64,000 nt of DNA from Clostridium putrefaciens (GCF_900461105.1 NZ_UFWZ01000001.1:248001-312000); one strand, 5' to 3'; counted from the first letter of the stretch, positions 1-9,490 are shown. Numbers and translations are program-made. Notes: generated from the sequence alone by a model not told the origin.

Positions 1-738
1 GTTAATTTCCATATTGAAACAGAAGATGAGATAGGACAGCTAGGGAAAAGCTTTAATGATATGGTGAGGGAAATAAATAGACTAATAAAAGAAGTGTACG
101 AAAAACAGTATTTAGTGCAGCAATCAGAATTTAAGGCCTTAAAAGCACAGGTTAATCCTCACTTTTTGTATAATACACTAGAGTCAATTCATTGGATGGC
201 AAAATTAGAAGATTATAAGGGAGTTACAGGTATGGTGGTATCTTTAGGTAAACTTTTACGATATAGCACAAGTAAGGTTAGTGATATAGTTAAGGTAAGA
301 GAAGAAATAGATCAGATAGAAAATTACCTGAACATTCAAGAAATAAGATATGGAGATAAATTTGAAGTAAAAGTAAATATAGAAGAAGAAGTTTATGATA
401 AATATATGCTAAGATTCTTGCTACAGCCTATAGTGGAGAATTCTATTACTCATGGATTAGAACAAAAGATAGGGAAGGGTATAATAGAGATAAGGGGCTC
501 AATTAGAGATAATATTATATGTTTTGAGATATTAGATAATGGTGTAGGTTTTGGGAATAGTAAGTCTAAAGGTGAAGGAATAGGAATGGATAATGTTAAT
601 AATAGGGTAAAGATACATTATGGAGAAGCCTATGGACTAATTGTAGAAGAAAAGGATGGCTTTACCTTTGTTAAAATATTAATACCGGATACGGATGAGA
701 GTAACAATACGATTAACAGAGGTGAAAAGCTTGTTTAA
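1..738 (+). CDS. sensor histidine kinase, YesM/LytS type, 3' part
   Basis: The reading frame is open from base 1, so the gene begins before the window; 245 residues are visible. The first ~20 residues look like the end of a HAMP linker (ETEDEIGQLGKSFNDM). A His_kinase (PF06580) block follows with the phospho-acceptor region QVNPHFLYNTLESI, and then an ATPase domain with an N-box (VENSITHGL) and a G-box (DNGVGFG, GIGMDN). Kinases of this class sense extracellular sugars or other solutes through an N-terminal dCache-like domain, which is not in view, and phosphorylate a partner response regulator. The next gene is that partner and overlaps this one by 8 bases. The ligand cannot be told from the sequence here. 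Confidence 0.93.
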   Translation, partial: VNFHIETEDEIGQLGKSFNDMVREINRLIKEVYEKQYLVQQSEFKALKAQVNPHFLYNTLESIHWMAKLEDYKGVTGMVVSLGKLLRYSTSKVSDIVKVREEIDQIENYLNIQEIRYGDKFEVKVNIEEEVYDKYMLRFLLQPIVENSITHGLEQKIGKGIIEIRGSIRDNIICFEILDNGVGFGNSKSKGEGIGMDNVNNRVKIHYGEAYGLIVEEKDGFTFVKILIPDTDESNNTINRGEKLV

Positions 739-2302
739 GGTTTTGATAGTAGATGATGAATATCTTGCAAGAGAGGGAATGAAAAAAACTATAGACTGGA
801 ACATTTTAGGTTGCAAGGTTTGTGGAGAGGCTTCTAATGGCATAGAAGCTATAGAGTATTCTAAAAATTTCAAACCTGATATAATAATTACAGATATAAA
901 TATGCCTGGAATTAGTGGGCTTGATATGGCTTTTAAAGTAAGGGAACTCCTACCAGACTGCAAGTTTATAATAATCACTGGCTATGATGAGTTTCAATAT
1001 GCAAAAGAAGCCATAAAGCTAAAAGCTGTAGATTTCATATTAAAACCTATAGATGAAGATGAACTTATAGAGGCTATAAAACGATCCACAAAAGAGTTAA
1101 ATAAGCTTAGTTTAAATAGGGCCTTAGAACAAGAAAGATTACTTTTAGATGCTATGAGAGGTAGATTTTCAGATAAAGAGTCAATGGTAGACGGCTTAAG
1201 GGAAGCTAAAATAGACTTAAATACTATAAGAATCATAAGCATAGAAAATGATATCTACAATGAACGCATGGAAGAAGACTCAATGGATAAGTCTTACATG
1301 CAAAATAAAGGCATAAGGGAATTAATATATAAACATTTTAAATCTAAATATTACGTTATAGACTGCCACTTTTATAGAGTAGCTATAGTACTTGAAGATA
1401 ATGAAGATAATGAAGATAATGAAGATAAGGGTAGCTTAGAAGAGATGCTAAACAATTTTACTAAAGAGGTAAATGAGATTTTAAATATTACCGTAACCCT
1501 TGGAGTATCTGATAAGAAACCTTTAAGAAATATAAAAGAAAGTTACAGTGAGAGTAAAGAGGCTATAAACCATAAGCTTTATCTTGGAAAAAATAAGATA
1601 ATATATTTTGAAAGTATATTTAAAAGTGATTCTCATATAACTTTAGATTTCACTAAAGAAAAAAGAGAGATGAATTTATTAATAAAGGCAAAAGATAAAA
1701 AAAGGATTCAAGATAAATTAAAATCCATATTTACTAGATTTAAAATTTATAAATCAGAAGAAGATTTTATAAGAGGGGTAAGTATTGAAATAATATTAGA
1801 AGCTTTTTCAGTGGTAAAAACTTATGATACATATAGTAAAGGTGAGGAATTAGAAGAAGCTAATATATACAAATATGCTGCAAAGCTAAATACCTTAGAT
1901 GAGTTATATGAGTTTGTGTATTCCTATCTTATAAAGGTTTTGAATATCTTAAGAGAAAGAGATGCAGCAGCTGAAGAAACAGGTATAGAAAAGGCTGTAG
2001 AATTTATAGATCATCACTACAAAGAGGATATTTCATTAAAGGATGTGGCAAATTATGCTTATTTAAGTGAAAGTTATCTTAGTAGAAAGATGAAAAAGGT
2101 TTTAGGTATAGGTTTTAGTGAATACATAACTAGACTTAGAATGGAAAAAGCCATAGAACTTTTAAGAGAGCCAAATACTAAGGTGGCAAAGGTAGCACTT
2201 GAAGTAGGATACCCAGATTATAGATACTTTTCTCAGTCCTTTAAAAAATATACAGGTTACTCACCTAGTGAATTTATAAAAGATAAAAAAGAAGAATATT
2301 AG
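731..2302 (+). CDS. response regulator with AraC-type DNA-binding domain, YesN type
   Basis: A 523-residue two-component regulator. I place the start at TTG 731 because AGAGGTG lies 5-6 bases upstream and the product then begins directly with the receiver domain (LFKVLIVDDE). The upstream in-frame ATG at 695 would add 12 unrelated residues. The receiver has the acceptor aspartate in IIITDINMPG. A long central linker follows, and then two AraC helix-turn-helix motifs at the C-terminus (YLSESYLSRKMKKV; ALEVGYPDYRYFSQSFKKYTG). It probably controls a nearby transport or catabolic operon outside the window. The linker contains an in-frame run of four 9-base units at 1394-1429. Confidence 0.93.
   Translation: MFKVLIVDDEYLAREGMKKTIDWNILGCKVCGEASNGIEAIEYSKNFKPDIIITDINMPGISGLDMAFKVRELLPDCKFIIITGYDEFQYAKEAIKLKAVDFILKPIDEDELIEAIKRSTKELNKLSLNRALEQERLLLDAMRGRFSDKESMVDGLREAKIDLNTIRIISIENDIYNERMEEDSMDKSYMQNKGIRELIYKHFKSKYYVIDCHFYRVAIVLEDNEDNEDNEDKGSLEEMLNNFTKEVNEILNITVTLGVSDKKPLRNIKESYSESKEAINHKLYLGKNKIIYFESIFKSDSHITLDFTKEKREMNLLIKAKDKKRIQDKLKSIFTRFKIYKSEEDFIRGVSIEIILEAFSVVKTYDTYSKGEELEEANIYKYAAKLNTLDELYEFVYSYLIKVLNILRERDAAAEETGIEKAVEFIDHHYKEDISLKDVANYAYLSESYLSRKMKKVLGIGFSEYITRLRMEKAIELLREPNTKVAKVALEVGYPDYRYFSQSFKKYTGYSPSEFIKDKKEEY
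1394..1429 (+). repeat. four tandem 9-bp units inside the response regulator gene
   Basis: GAAGATAAT is repeated three times and followed by GAAGATAAG, encoding an acidic Asn/Glu/Asp run in the linker between the receiver and HTH domains. The unit is a multiple of three, so copy-number change would not break the frame. Confidence 0.9.
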
Positions 2303-2431
2303 AAAGTACCATTAGTTATTGGAATCTATTATTAAATATATAATAGATTAGCTTTATTTTACGAGTCAATGTATAATTATTAATAACAATACAAAAAGAT
2401 AAATAAGAAAATAAATTAAAGGTGGGCCTAA

Positions 2432-3169
2432 ATGAGAAATTTAAAAATGACTATAGAATATGATGGAACGAGATATAAAGGATGGCAGAAACAAAAAGAC
2501 GATATTTTAACTGTGCAAGACAAAATAGAGACTGTATTATCTAAAATGACAGGTGAAGATGTTCAAGTAGTAGGTTGTGGAAGAACAGATTCAGGAGTAC
2601 ATGCTGAAAATTACATAGCTAATTTCCATACTGAAAGTGCTCTTACTGTAGATGCTATGCTAGATTACTTGTATGAATATTTACCTGAAGATATAGTAGT
2701 AAAAACTATGAAGGACACAGGAGAAAGATTTCATGCAAGATATAATGTAAAGTCAAAAACCTACGTATATACAATAAATAATAATAAATTTAGAAGTGTA
2801 TTCAATAAAAAGTATGTCTATCATACTAATGATAAGCTTAACTTAGATGATATGAAAGAGGCATCTAAGGTTCTAGTTGGAACTCATGACTTTCAAAGCT
2901 TTACTAGCCTAAAACCAAATACTAAGCCTACTGTTAGAACCATAAATTATATAAACATAACAGAAAACCAAGGTATTATAGAAATACATGTTAATGGAAA
3001 TGGATTCTTATTAAATATGGTAAGAATTATTACAGGAACTCTTTTAGATGTAGGTAGAGGAAAAGTTAAGATTACAGAAGTAGAAACTATCTTAGCTGAA
3101 AAGAAAAAGAGAGAAGCAGGTCCAATGGCTCAGGCTAAGGGATTATGCCTTAAGGATGTCCAATATTAA
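2432..3169 (+). CDS. truA: tRNA pseudouridine(38-40) synthase TruA
   Basis: A 245-residue TruA, the family's normal length. It isomerises uridines 38-40 in tRNA anticodon arms to pseudouridine. The catalytic aspartate is D53 in GCGRTDSGVHA. Other family landmarks are the N-terminal MTIEYDGTRYKGWQKQ and the C-terminal NGNGFLLNMVRIITGTLLDVG. An AGGTGGG ribosome binding site precedes ATG 2432. It stands alone here, with a strong terminator 70 bases downstream. In many Firmicutes truA follows ecfAAT or rpl genes; that context is missing. Confidence 0.97.
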   Translation: MRNLKMTIEYDGTRYKGWQKQKDDILTVQDKIETVLSKMTGEDVQVVGCGRTDSGVHAENYIANFHTESALTVDAMLDYLYEYLPEDIVVKTMKDTGERFHARYNVKSKTYVYTINNNKFRSVFNKKYVYHTNDKLNLDDMKEASKVLVGTHDFQSFTSLKPNTKPTVRTINYINITENQGIIEIHVNGNGFLLNMVRIITGTLLDVGRGKVKITEVETILAEKKKREAGPMAQAKGLCLKDVQY

Positions 3170-3240
3170 TCAAGGATAAATTATATAATAATAGTCCTTT
3201 AATTAAGCATATATTTTAAGAAAAACGTTATTTAAAGTTT

Positions 3241-3282
3241 AAAAGTCCACCTCTAGGTATTTAACTTAGAGGTGGACTTTTT
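3241..3282 (+). terminator. intrinsic terminator after truA
   Basis: Inverted arms AAAAGTCCACCTCTA and TAGAGGTGGACTTTTT surround a short loop and end in a T run, ~70 bases after the truA stop. Confidence 0.9.
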
Positions 3283-3434
3283 AGTGTAAAGACATGGAGA
3301 AGATTTGCAAATATACTTGTTTAAGCAATCTCTTATATATATAATGGGGTATATGGTGTAATGTTCATAATACTAGATTTATAAAAGATAAGTTACAATT
3401 AAAGATACTAATTTAATTTAATGGGGTGAAGTAT

Positions 3435-3890
3435 ATGGATATAGTAAGCGGATTGGTTCTCTTTTGTATTATTGGAGTAAACTTGTACTATTTAATGGAG
3501 ATAAAAGATTTAATTATTCCAACAAAGAAAAACATAGGAGAAATTATATCTACAGTAATAGGCACTATAGTTATAATTAGTATTACTTATTTCTACGCTA
3601 AAACATGGATTCATATCATAATAGGGGGTTTAGGAGCAATGTCACTGGTTCTAACTTTAGCAAGAAAGGGAATTACCTCTAAAGGCTTTAGATCCGTACG
3701 AGGACTTGGAAACTACGGAAACTGGGACAAACTTCTAGAGGTGCGAGTATCAAAGGAAAAGGATATAAGGGTAGGATTTATACACAAGAACCTAAATGAA
3801 GATATTCACCATTACAAAAAAGAGGATTATGATAGAATCATTACTTTGTTTAGGGAGAACTTACCTAATGAAATAGTCAAGATCAAGTGA
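3435..3890 (+). CDS. small membrane protein of unknown function
   Basis: A 151-residue protein that I do not recognise. I choose ATG 3435 because GGGGTGA sits 5 bases upstream; an in-frame GTG at 3426 overlaps that site. The first ~75 residues hold two or three membrane segments (IVSGLVLFCIIGVNLYYL; IISTVIGTIVIISITYFYA; IHIIIGGLGAMSLVLTL). The C-terminal half is polar and may be a cytoplasmic PH-like or DUF domain (RGLGNYGNWDKLLEVRV). Its last two sense codons and stop codon fall at the edge of a 147-bp dispersed repeat. The original C-terminus may therefore have been replaced by an insertion. Confidence 0.7.
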   Translation: MDIVSGLVLFCIIGVNLYYLMEIKDLIIPTKKNIGEIISTVIGTIVIISITYFYAKTWIHIIIGGLGAMSLVLTLARKGITSKGFRSVRGLGNYGNWDKLLEVRVSKEKDIRVGFIHKNLNEDIHHYKKEDYDRIITLFRENLPNEIVKIK

Positions 3891-4028
3891 TTCTTAGACT
3901 CAGGTGGAGTTTGCTTATAAGGAATACATCTCTCCATCAAAGACTAGAAGAACTTATCCAGGGGTGTAGCAGCCGTCATCCGCCACCTTGAAGAGGATAG
4001 GGGTGTTACGGATGGTAGCCATCCGATA
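3882..4028 (+). repeat. 147-bp dispersed repeat, copy A (inverted relative to 15773-15919)
   Basis: This stretch matches the reverse complement of 15773-15919 at all but about six of 147 positions, and the similarity stops sharply at both ends. One end carries a short hairpin (CGGATGG ta CCATCCG, allowing for a G). No ORF of note is inside. It could be a non-autonomous mobile element, the end of an IS200/IS605-like element carrying a guide-type RNA, or a structured RNA gene; the sequence alone does not decide. Copy A overlaps the stop codon of the preceding gene. Confidence 0.9.
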
Positions 4029-4075
4029 GATGTTATTAGAGTGATTTTACAATTAAATGTACTTATAATTTAAAG

Positions 4076-4124
4076 AGACTGAATTTATATAGAAGGTTAA
4101 CTATATACTCAGTCTAATATTTTT
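4076..4124. terminator. probable terminator between the repeat and the CPBP gene
   Basis: AGACTGAatttATATAG pairs with CTATATactCAGTCT, with ATATTTTT on the plus side. It lies just past the stop of the minus-strand CPBP protease gene and could serve either direction. Confidence 0.55.
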
Positions 4125-4134
4125 ACCTAAAATT

Positions 4135-4962
4135 TTAGGTAGCTTTCCCCTCCATAGATAGAGGGTTTTTTCTATATAAAATAATAAAAACCGCTAATAA
4201 TAAAAGACCTAAAAGGGTTAGGAATAGTGGGTTCCCCAAAATAGGCATATATTCTTCTAGAACTGATAGTATAATACTTAAAGTATTAGCTATAATATGA
4301 GTAAAAATCACAGCATATAAAGACTTTGTTTTAATGTATATAAGTCCTAGTAGTATTCCAAAAAACAACGCATTAAACATTTGAGGTAGATTACCATGGA
4401 TTAGGCTAAAAAGTAGTGAGGAAAATAATATAGCCTTAGCTGGACTGTATTTTTTTAAAAGACCATTTAAAATAATGCCTCTAAATAGAATTTCTTCAAT
4501 AATAGGACCAATTAAAGTAATCTCTAACACTAAGAGGTAAGGATTCGTTTGTGAAGCAATTTCTTTAATGTAATGTAACATCTTTGATTTAGAAGCTAAA
4601 TAATTCATAATTGGATTAAAAGATACTAAGGTTATTAGTCTAAATGAAATAGTTAATAATAATATCATTAATAAACAGGATAACGTAATACTTCTAGTAT
4701 AATTTACATCTACTGATCTTTTATCATCAGAATTAGGTTTAAAATATATTTTAAGTAATAAAATTATAACTATTATATTTGTTATTATTTTGGAAAAGAG
4801 ATATGTCCATTGTTCTCCAATAAACAATCCTATAATGGATGAAGAGACTATATTTAAAATAACCATTAAAATAAATTGTAATATACAAAGCGATACTGAA
4901 GAAATAAAATCCATAGGCTTAGATTCTATGGAACCATTTAGGTATTGTTTGATAATTTTCAT
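4135..4962 (-). CDS. CPBP family intramembrane metalloprotease
   Basis: A 275-residue polytopic membrane protein with the CPBP (CAAX protease/bacteriocin-processing, Abi) motifs: EEILFRG with the paired glutamates, FSLIHGN with the metal-binding histidine, and HIIAN. About seven hydrophobic segments are visible. Such proteases are tied in other Firmicutes to bacteriocin maturation, self-immunity or surface protein processing, but nothing adjacent fixes its substrate. The bacteriocin-like gene at 18.3 kb is 13 kb away. It is transcribed alone on the minus strand. Confidence 0.9.
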   Translation of the reverse strand: MKIIKQYLNGSIESKPMDFISSVSLCILQFILMVILNIVSSSIIGLFIGEQWTYLFSKIITNIIVIILLLKIYFKPNSDDKRSVDVNYTRSITLSCLLMILLLTISFRLITLVSFNPIMNYLASKSKMLHYIKEIASQTNPYLLVLEITLIGPIIEEILFRGIILNGLLKKYSPAKAILFSSLLFSLIHGNLPQMFNALFFGILLGLIYIKTKSLYAVIFTHIIANTLSIILSVLEEYMPILGNPLFLTLLGLLLLAVFIILYRKNPLSMEGKAT

Positions 4963-5132
4963 AAGATCACCACTTTCATGAAGAAATTTTCAATATAGTA
5001 TTTAAAAGTAATATTTAACAGTATTATATCATGGAAGTTATTTAAAATATAGGATACATATAGATTTATAATGGAATGGTGTAACATAAATGGTAGTGAA
5101 TCGTTTGTTAAGTGAAGGGGGAGGAGGCTGGT

Positions 5133-5618
5133 GTGGGAAATGATGAACTAGAGTGTTTATATAATAAATATCATATAGAATTATATCTTTATGCCCTTTC
5201 ACTTTGTAAAGATAAGACTTTAGCTGAGGATTTAGTAAGTGAAACATTTTTTAAGGCTTTATTAGCCCTTGAGGACAGCAGAGAATATGTTAAGTATTGG
5301 TTATTTAGAGTATGCAAAAATTTATACCTAGATTATGAAAAGAAAGAAAAATCTTTAGAACAAATTGAACCACATATGAATAAGCTTTTTATAGAAGAGA
5401 GTACCTTAGATAAAATTTTGATAAATGAACAGAGAAGAGAAGTTTACTATGAAGTTTTAAAGTTGAAATCTTCTTATAAGGAGATAATTACATTGTATTA
5501 CTATTGCAGCTTAAGCCTACGAGAAGTAGCAGTTATAATGAGGCTTTCTGAAGGGGCATCTAGAACTTTATTGTATAGGGCAAGAAAAAAGCTAAAGGAA
5601 GGTTTAAAGGAGGAATAA
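5133..5618 (+). CDS. ECF-type RNA polymerase sigma factor
   Basis: A 161-residue sigma-70 family protein of extracytoplasmic-function size. Region 2 is visible around YALSLCKDKTLAEDLVSETF and YWLFRVCKN. Region 4, with its helix-turn-helix, is near the C-terminus (YYCSLSLREVAVIM, EGASRTLLYRARKKL). I prefer GTG 5133 because GGGGGAGGAGG ends 5 bases upstream; the longer in-frame GTG at 5112 would lie before that site. The next gene starts 2 bases after the stop and encodes its likely membrane-bound controller. Confidence 0.88.
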   Translation: MGNDELECLYNKYHIELYLYALSLCKDKTLAEDLVSETFFKALLALEDSREYVKYWLFRVCKNLYLDYEKKEKSLEQIEPHMNKLFIEESTLDKILINEQRREVYYEVLKLKSSYKEIITLYYYCSLSLREVAVIMRLSEGASRTLLYRARKKLKEGLKEE

Positions 5619-5620
5619 AA

Positions 5621-6814
5621 GTGGACTTCAAAGACTTATTGAATAAATATAAAGAGGGAAATGCATCAGCTGAACAAATTAAGTTTGTAGAAGAAGAATT
5701 AAGTAAATATGAATTAATTCAAGAGTATTTATGTGAAGGTTATGATATAAGATTTGAAAAAGATACTTTTAAGGAAGATGTTTTAAAAGGAAATGTTAGA
5801 GAAGAGACGGCCTTAGTTAAAAGAAGTGTGAATAAAAGGCTTAAAAAAGTTATAGCAACGTCTGTTTCTATTGTTTTTTTAATTTTATTTACTATATTTT
5901 ATTTAATTTCTCCTATTTTAAATAACTTTTACTACAACCCATCTGAAAAGACAGTAGGAAGATACAATCAAAATTTATATTTTGATTTAAAGGCTTTTAC
6001 AGAGTTAAATTTACCTGGATATACATTGAATAATGCATATTCTGAGAGTTCAGGTTTTGGTGCATATAATATATATTTTCAAAGAAGAAACCTATTTACG
6101 GGTGATGTAAAAAGTATTAATGCTAAAATTAAAAGAAACGTTAGAATAAGAAGCTTTGAAGACCTTTTTGAAACAAGCTATTTAGGGTTTGCTTGTATTA
6201 GGCAACCAGGTACTAATGAAAATGAATTTTTAAAAGGACAAAAGGATAGAGTTATAAATCATATTGATGAATTAAACCCTGTTTCTTATATTTCAGCCTA
6301 TATAACTTTTGAAAATGATTTAACGATGAAGGGGTTTGATGAATTAAATAAAAAGTATAATAATAAAATGAGTTTTAAATGGGTAGGTGTTCGTACTGTA
6401 GGGGAAGGTGATCCTATTGATTATTTATCGGGATTTATTCCAGGACCCAACGACCAATCTGTTACTAATGACAGTGCTGATAAAGATAAGTACCCAGCTT
6501 TGCAGTTAGTGGATATAATGATGGATGAAAACAATGATAATAATTATAATATGGAAGTGGCATATACTAAACATTTTATTTCATTACTAAAGTATATGAT
6601 AGATAGAGAAAAGGCAGTTAAAGTATTAGACGAAAATAATAATAAGATGGAGTATTATAAAGATACATTGAATTATGTTGAAAACAATGGAGTAAATACC
6701 TACGGAGTTTTAGTTTGCGGCGAAGCAAGAGACTTATTAGAATTTATAAATAATGAAAAAGTAAAAACTATAGAAATAGATAATGTATCGCCCTCAAAAA
6801 AATATATACATTAA
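5621..6814 (+). CDS. membrane-bound sigma factor regulator (Sigma_reg type)
   Basis: A 397-residue single-pass protein. An ~85-residue cytoplasmic N-terminus (DFKDLLNKYKEGNASAEQIKFVEEEL) fits an anti-sigma domain. One membrane segment follows near residues 88-108 (VSIVFLILFTIFYLISPIL), and then a ~285-residue external part with no recognised catalytic motif. This architecture, directly after an ECF sigma factor, matches proteins with Sigma_reg_N and Sigma_reg_C domains. I infer that it holds the sigma factor inactive at the membrane until a signal reaches the external domain. The start is GTG 5621, with GGAGGAAT overlapping the end of the sigma gene. Confidence 0.8.
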   Translation: MDFKDLLNKYKEGNASAEQIKFVEEELSKYELIQEYLCEGYDIRFEKDTFKEDVLKGNVREETALVKRSVNKRLKKVIATSVSIVFLILFTIFYLISPILNNFYYNPSEKTVGRYNQNLYFDLKAFTELNLPGYTLNNAYSESSGFGAYNIYFQRRNLFTGDVKSINAKIKRNVRIRSFEDLFETSYLGFACIRQPGTNENEFLKGQKDRVINHIDELNPVSYISAYITFENDLTMKGFDELNKKYNNKMSFKWVGVRTVGEGDPIDYLSGFIPGPNDQSVTNDSADKDKYPALQLVDIMMDENNDNNYNMEVAYTKHFISLLKYMIDREKAVKVLDENNNKMEYYKDTLNYVENNGVNTYGVLVCGEARDLLEFINNEKVKTIEIDNVSPSKKYIH

Positions 6815-6852
6815 ATAAAATTTAAGTATATAGGTCTGATTTTATTTTTAAA

Positions 6853-6883
6853 GAGGCTGTCATATAAATTTTATGACAGCCTC
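6853..6883. terminator. terminator-like hairpin between convergent genes
   Basis: GAGGCTGTCATA and TATGACAGCCTC form a perfect 12-bp stem with a 7-base loop, between the sigma regulator (plus) and hydF (minus). The flanking T runs are short in both directions. Confidence 0.65.
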
Positions 6884-6904
6884 AAAAAGCATTTGCAAAT
6901 AATA

Positions 6905-8098
6905 TTATTCTAAATTAAATATTTCAATGCTTCTATCTAATATACCTGTTAGATATGCTAGGATTATTCCGTAATTTGTTATGGGTACATTCTTTTCTTT
7001 GCATAGCATTATTTTTGAATTCATGGCTTTTTTATTTACCATGCAAGCTCCGCAGTGAATTATTAAATCATATTTTTCTAGATCTTCTGGGAAGTCTGTT
7101 GCCATTTTAAAGTCGTAGTTTAAATCTTTATTTAGTAATTTATTGAGCATAGTTGGTATTTTAACCCTGCCTATGTCTTCGTGGGAATAGTTGTGGCTAC
7201 AGCTTTCGGATATTAATATTTTCGAGGATTCATCTAGTGACTTTATTTTGTCTGTCCCTTTAATAAACGTTTTTATATTTCCTTTTTGATTAGCAAGTAG
7301 TATGGAAAAGCTTGTGAGCTTTATGTGATTTGGAACTATTTGGCTCACCTTTTTAAAGGCTCCAGAGTCTGTCACTACTAAATCTACATCTTTTATATCA
7401 AGAAGGGCAGATTCAAGTTCAGTATCTCGTACCACATAACTTTTTATTCCGTGGTCTAGGCAGTCGCGAAGTAGCTGAACTTGTGGTAGTATAAGCCTTC
7501 CTTTAGGGGCCTCTGAATCTATTGGAACTACCATAATAATTTTACTATTAGGCATAAGTAAATTGCCTAAAATGGTTTCTTCATTTAGTTTAGTATTTAA
7601 GGATTCAATAATTTTATCCTTTAGATTTAAGATGCTATACATATTCTTTGAGGAAACAAGCACAGGGTTTTTTATATGTTTTTCTATTTTTAATATTTGG
7701 TCTTCACTTATAGAGTCTATTTTATTTATAACTACCATATGAGGGATGTTATATTTATTAACTTTTTCTATAGTTTTTTCATACAAATCATAATCCATAT
7801 CCGTTGCATCCATAACATATATTGCAAAGTCTGTACTAGACAAGGTTTTAAAGGTTTTTTCCATTCTTAAATCTCCAAGAGGGGAGGTGTCCAAAAGGCC
7901 TGCAGTGTCTGTAAATAAAACAGGACCTAAAGGGGTTAGCTCCATAGCTTTAGTAACGGGGTCTGTGGTAGTCCCTTCAAATGGGGAAACAATGGATATT
8001 CCATGTCCTATTAGAGCGTTCATTAAAGAAGACTTTCCTGCATTGGTTTTACCTAAAAAGGTTATGTGTATTCTATTTGAATTTGGTGTAGTATCCAA
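6905..8098 (-). CDS. hydF: [FeFe]-hydrogenase maturation GTPase HydF
   Basis: A 397-residue HydF. The N-terminal GTPase has the P-loop GKTNAGKSS, the switch motif DTAGLLD and the NKID specificity motif. The middle dimerisation part is followed by the cluster-binding C-terminus with ESCSHN and HCGAC, the Cys-His and His-Cys-x-x-Cys pattern that holds the [4Fe-4S] cluster. HydF is the scaffold on which the 2Fe subcluster is built before transfer to the hydrogenase. The start is TTG 8098, read from an AGGAGG 8 bases upstream that lies next to the hydG stop. It is the last gene of the maturation operon. Confidence 0.96.
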   Translation of the reverse strand: MDTTPNSNRIHITFLGKTNAGKSSLMNALIGHGISIVSPFEGTTTDPVTKAMELTPLGPVLFTDTAGLLDTSPLGDLRMEKTFKTLSSTDFAIYVMDATDMDYDLYEKTIEKVNKYNIPHMVVINKIDSISEDQILKIEKHIKNPVLVSSKNMYSILNLKDKIIESLNTKLNEETILGNLLMPNSKIIMVVPIDSEAPKGRLILPQVQLLRDCLDHGIKSYVVRDTELESALLDIKDVDLVVTDSGAFKKVSQIVPNHIKLTSFSILLANQKGNIKTFIKGTDKIKSLDESSKILISESCSHNYSHEDIGRVKIPTMLNKLLNKDLNYDFKMATDFPEDLEKYDLIIHCGACMVNKKAMNSKIMLCKEKNVPITNYGIILAYLTGILDRSIEIFNLE

Positions 8099-8110
8099 TA
8101 TTATAACCTC

Positions 8111-9490
8111 CTAGAAGAATAGATCTCTTTCTCCATTTTTTATTTTTTCTAAGTTTTTAATTAATGTATTTTTTATATCTTCATTTTTAACATTGTTTAA
8201 TTCTTTTTTTATTAAGTTTTCTCCCTTTTCTCTTAGCTCTGCATCGCCATAGTCTTCTATAAATTCTTGGAATGTCATTATAGCATTTGGCTGGCACATA
8301 TTTTGGATTTCACCGGTTTTTGCTATGCTCATAAACTTCTCTCCAACTCTGCCGCTTCTATAACAAGCAGTACAATAGCTTGGAATGTGTCCGTGGTTTA
8401 CGATAGCTTTTAGTATTTCTAAAGGACTTCTACCATCTTCTATTGAGAATTGATTGATATCCTTTGTGCCTTCTTCATGCTCCTTATATCCACCAACCCC
8501 TGTGCAAGAGCCAGCACTTACTTGTGTAACACCATATTCTATAGCACCTTTTCTCATTTCAGCAGACTCTCTTGTAGATAAAATAAGCCCTGTAAATGGT
8601 ACTGCGATTCTTAATATTGCAACTATCTTCTTAAAATCTTCGTCATCTACTAGGTTAGGGAATAATTCAAGATCCATACCCTCAGCCTTTTTAAGTCTTG
8701 GCATAGATATGGTATGAAAACCTACCCCAAATTCTTTTTCAAGATGAGCATTATGAATCATTAAGGCTAAAACTTCAAACTTATAAGGGGCAAGACCAAA
8801 AAGCACGCCAGCTCCTACATCATCAATACCAGCTTCCATAGCCCTATCAAAGGATGTTAAGTGATATTCATAGTTACCCTTTAAGCATTTAGGATGCATG
8901 CTTTCATAGGTAGGTTTATGATAAGTTTCTTGGAACAGTATATAGGTTCCAATTTCAGCTTTCTTTAATTTTCTATAGTTTTCTACAGTAGTAGCTGCTA
9001 TATTAACATTAATTCGTCTTATAGCTCCATTAGAATTTTGTGTAGAATAGATGGTTTTTATACTTTCTGTAATATAGTCTATATCGCAGTTTACTGGATC
9101 TTCACCTGCCTCTAGTGCAAGTCTTTTGTGGCCCATTTTTTCGAGTACCATAACTTCATTTTTTATTTCCTCTTGTGTGAGTCTTCTTCTATTGAATTCA
9201 TTACATTTTTTATATCCACAGTAAACGCAATTATTTACACAATAATCACTTATATAAAGTGGAGCAAATATAACTATTCTATTTCCGTATATATCTTTTT
9301 TTATGTCTCCTGCAACTTTGAACATTTTACTTAAAAGGGTTTCATCTTTTATTTGAAGTAGTATAGCTATATCCTCATGATTTAGCTTTTCCTTCCTACA
9401 GGCCTTGTCTAAAACTTCTTGTATATCGGAGATTGTAGCATTTTTTGCATTATTAAGTAGTGTTTCTATATATTCATGATCTATAAACAT
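8111..9490 (-). CDS. hydG: [FeFe]-hydrogenase maturase HydG (tyrosine lyase)
   Basis: A 459-residue radical SAM enzyme that splits tyrosine into p-cresol, CO and cyanide, which become the diatomic ligands of the H-cluster. The radical SAM cluster motif is C84-x3-C88-x2-C91 (YCVNNCVYCG). The C-terminal extension that separates HydG from ThiH is present, with CTACYRSGR and a further cysteine ~20 residues on (CQPNA); this binds the auxiliary cluster. GGGAGG precedes ATG 9490. It lies between hydE and hydF, 130 bases after hydE. Confidence 0.97.
   Translation of the reverse strand: MFIDHEYIETLLNNAKNATISDIQEVLDKACRKEKLNHEDIAILLQIKDETLLSKMFKVAGDIKKDIYGNRIVIFAPLYISDYCVNNCVYCGYKKCNEFNRRRLTQEEIKNEVMVLEKMGHKRLALEAGEDPVNCDIDYITESIKTIYSTQNSNGAIRRINVNIAATTVENYRKLKKAEIGTYILFQETYHKPTYESMHPKCLKGNYEYHLTSFDRAMEAGIDDVGAGVLFGLAPYKFEVLALMIHNAHLEKEFGVGFHTISMPRLKKAEGMDLELFPNLVDDEDFKKIVAILRIAVPFTGLILSTRESAEMRKGAIEYGVTQVSAGSCTGVGGYKEHEEGTKDINQFSIEDGRSPLEILKAIVNHGHIPSYCTACYRSGRVGEKFMSIAKTGEIQNMCQPNAIMTFQEFIEDYGDAELREKGENLIKKELNNVKNEDIKNTLIKNLEKIKNGERDLFF

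Noticed and set aside
679-978. Minus-strand open frame over the start of the response regulator gene
   Set aside because: No ribosome binding site and no protein-like motifs; the plus-strand gene is certain, so this is a codon shadow.
8454-8717. Plus-strand frame inside hydG
   Set aside because: It is antisense to the conserved C-terminal half of HydG and has no start signals.
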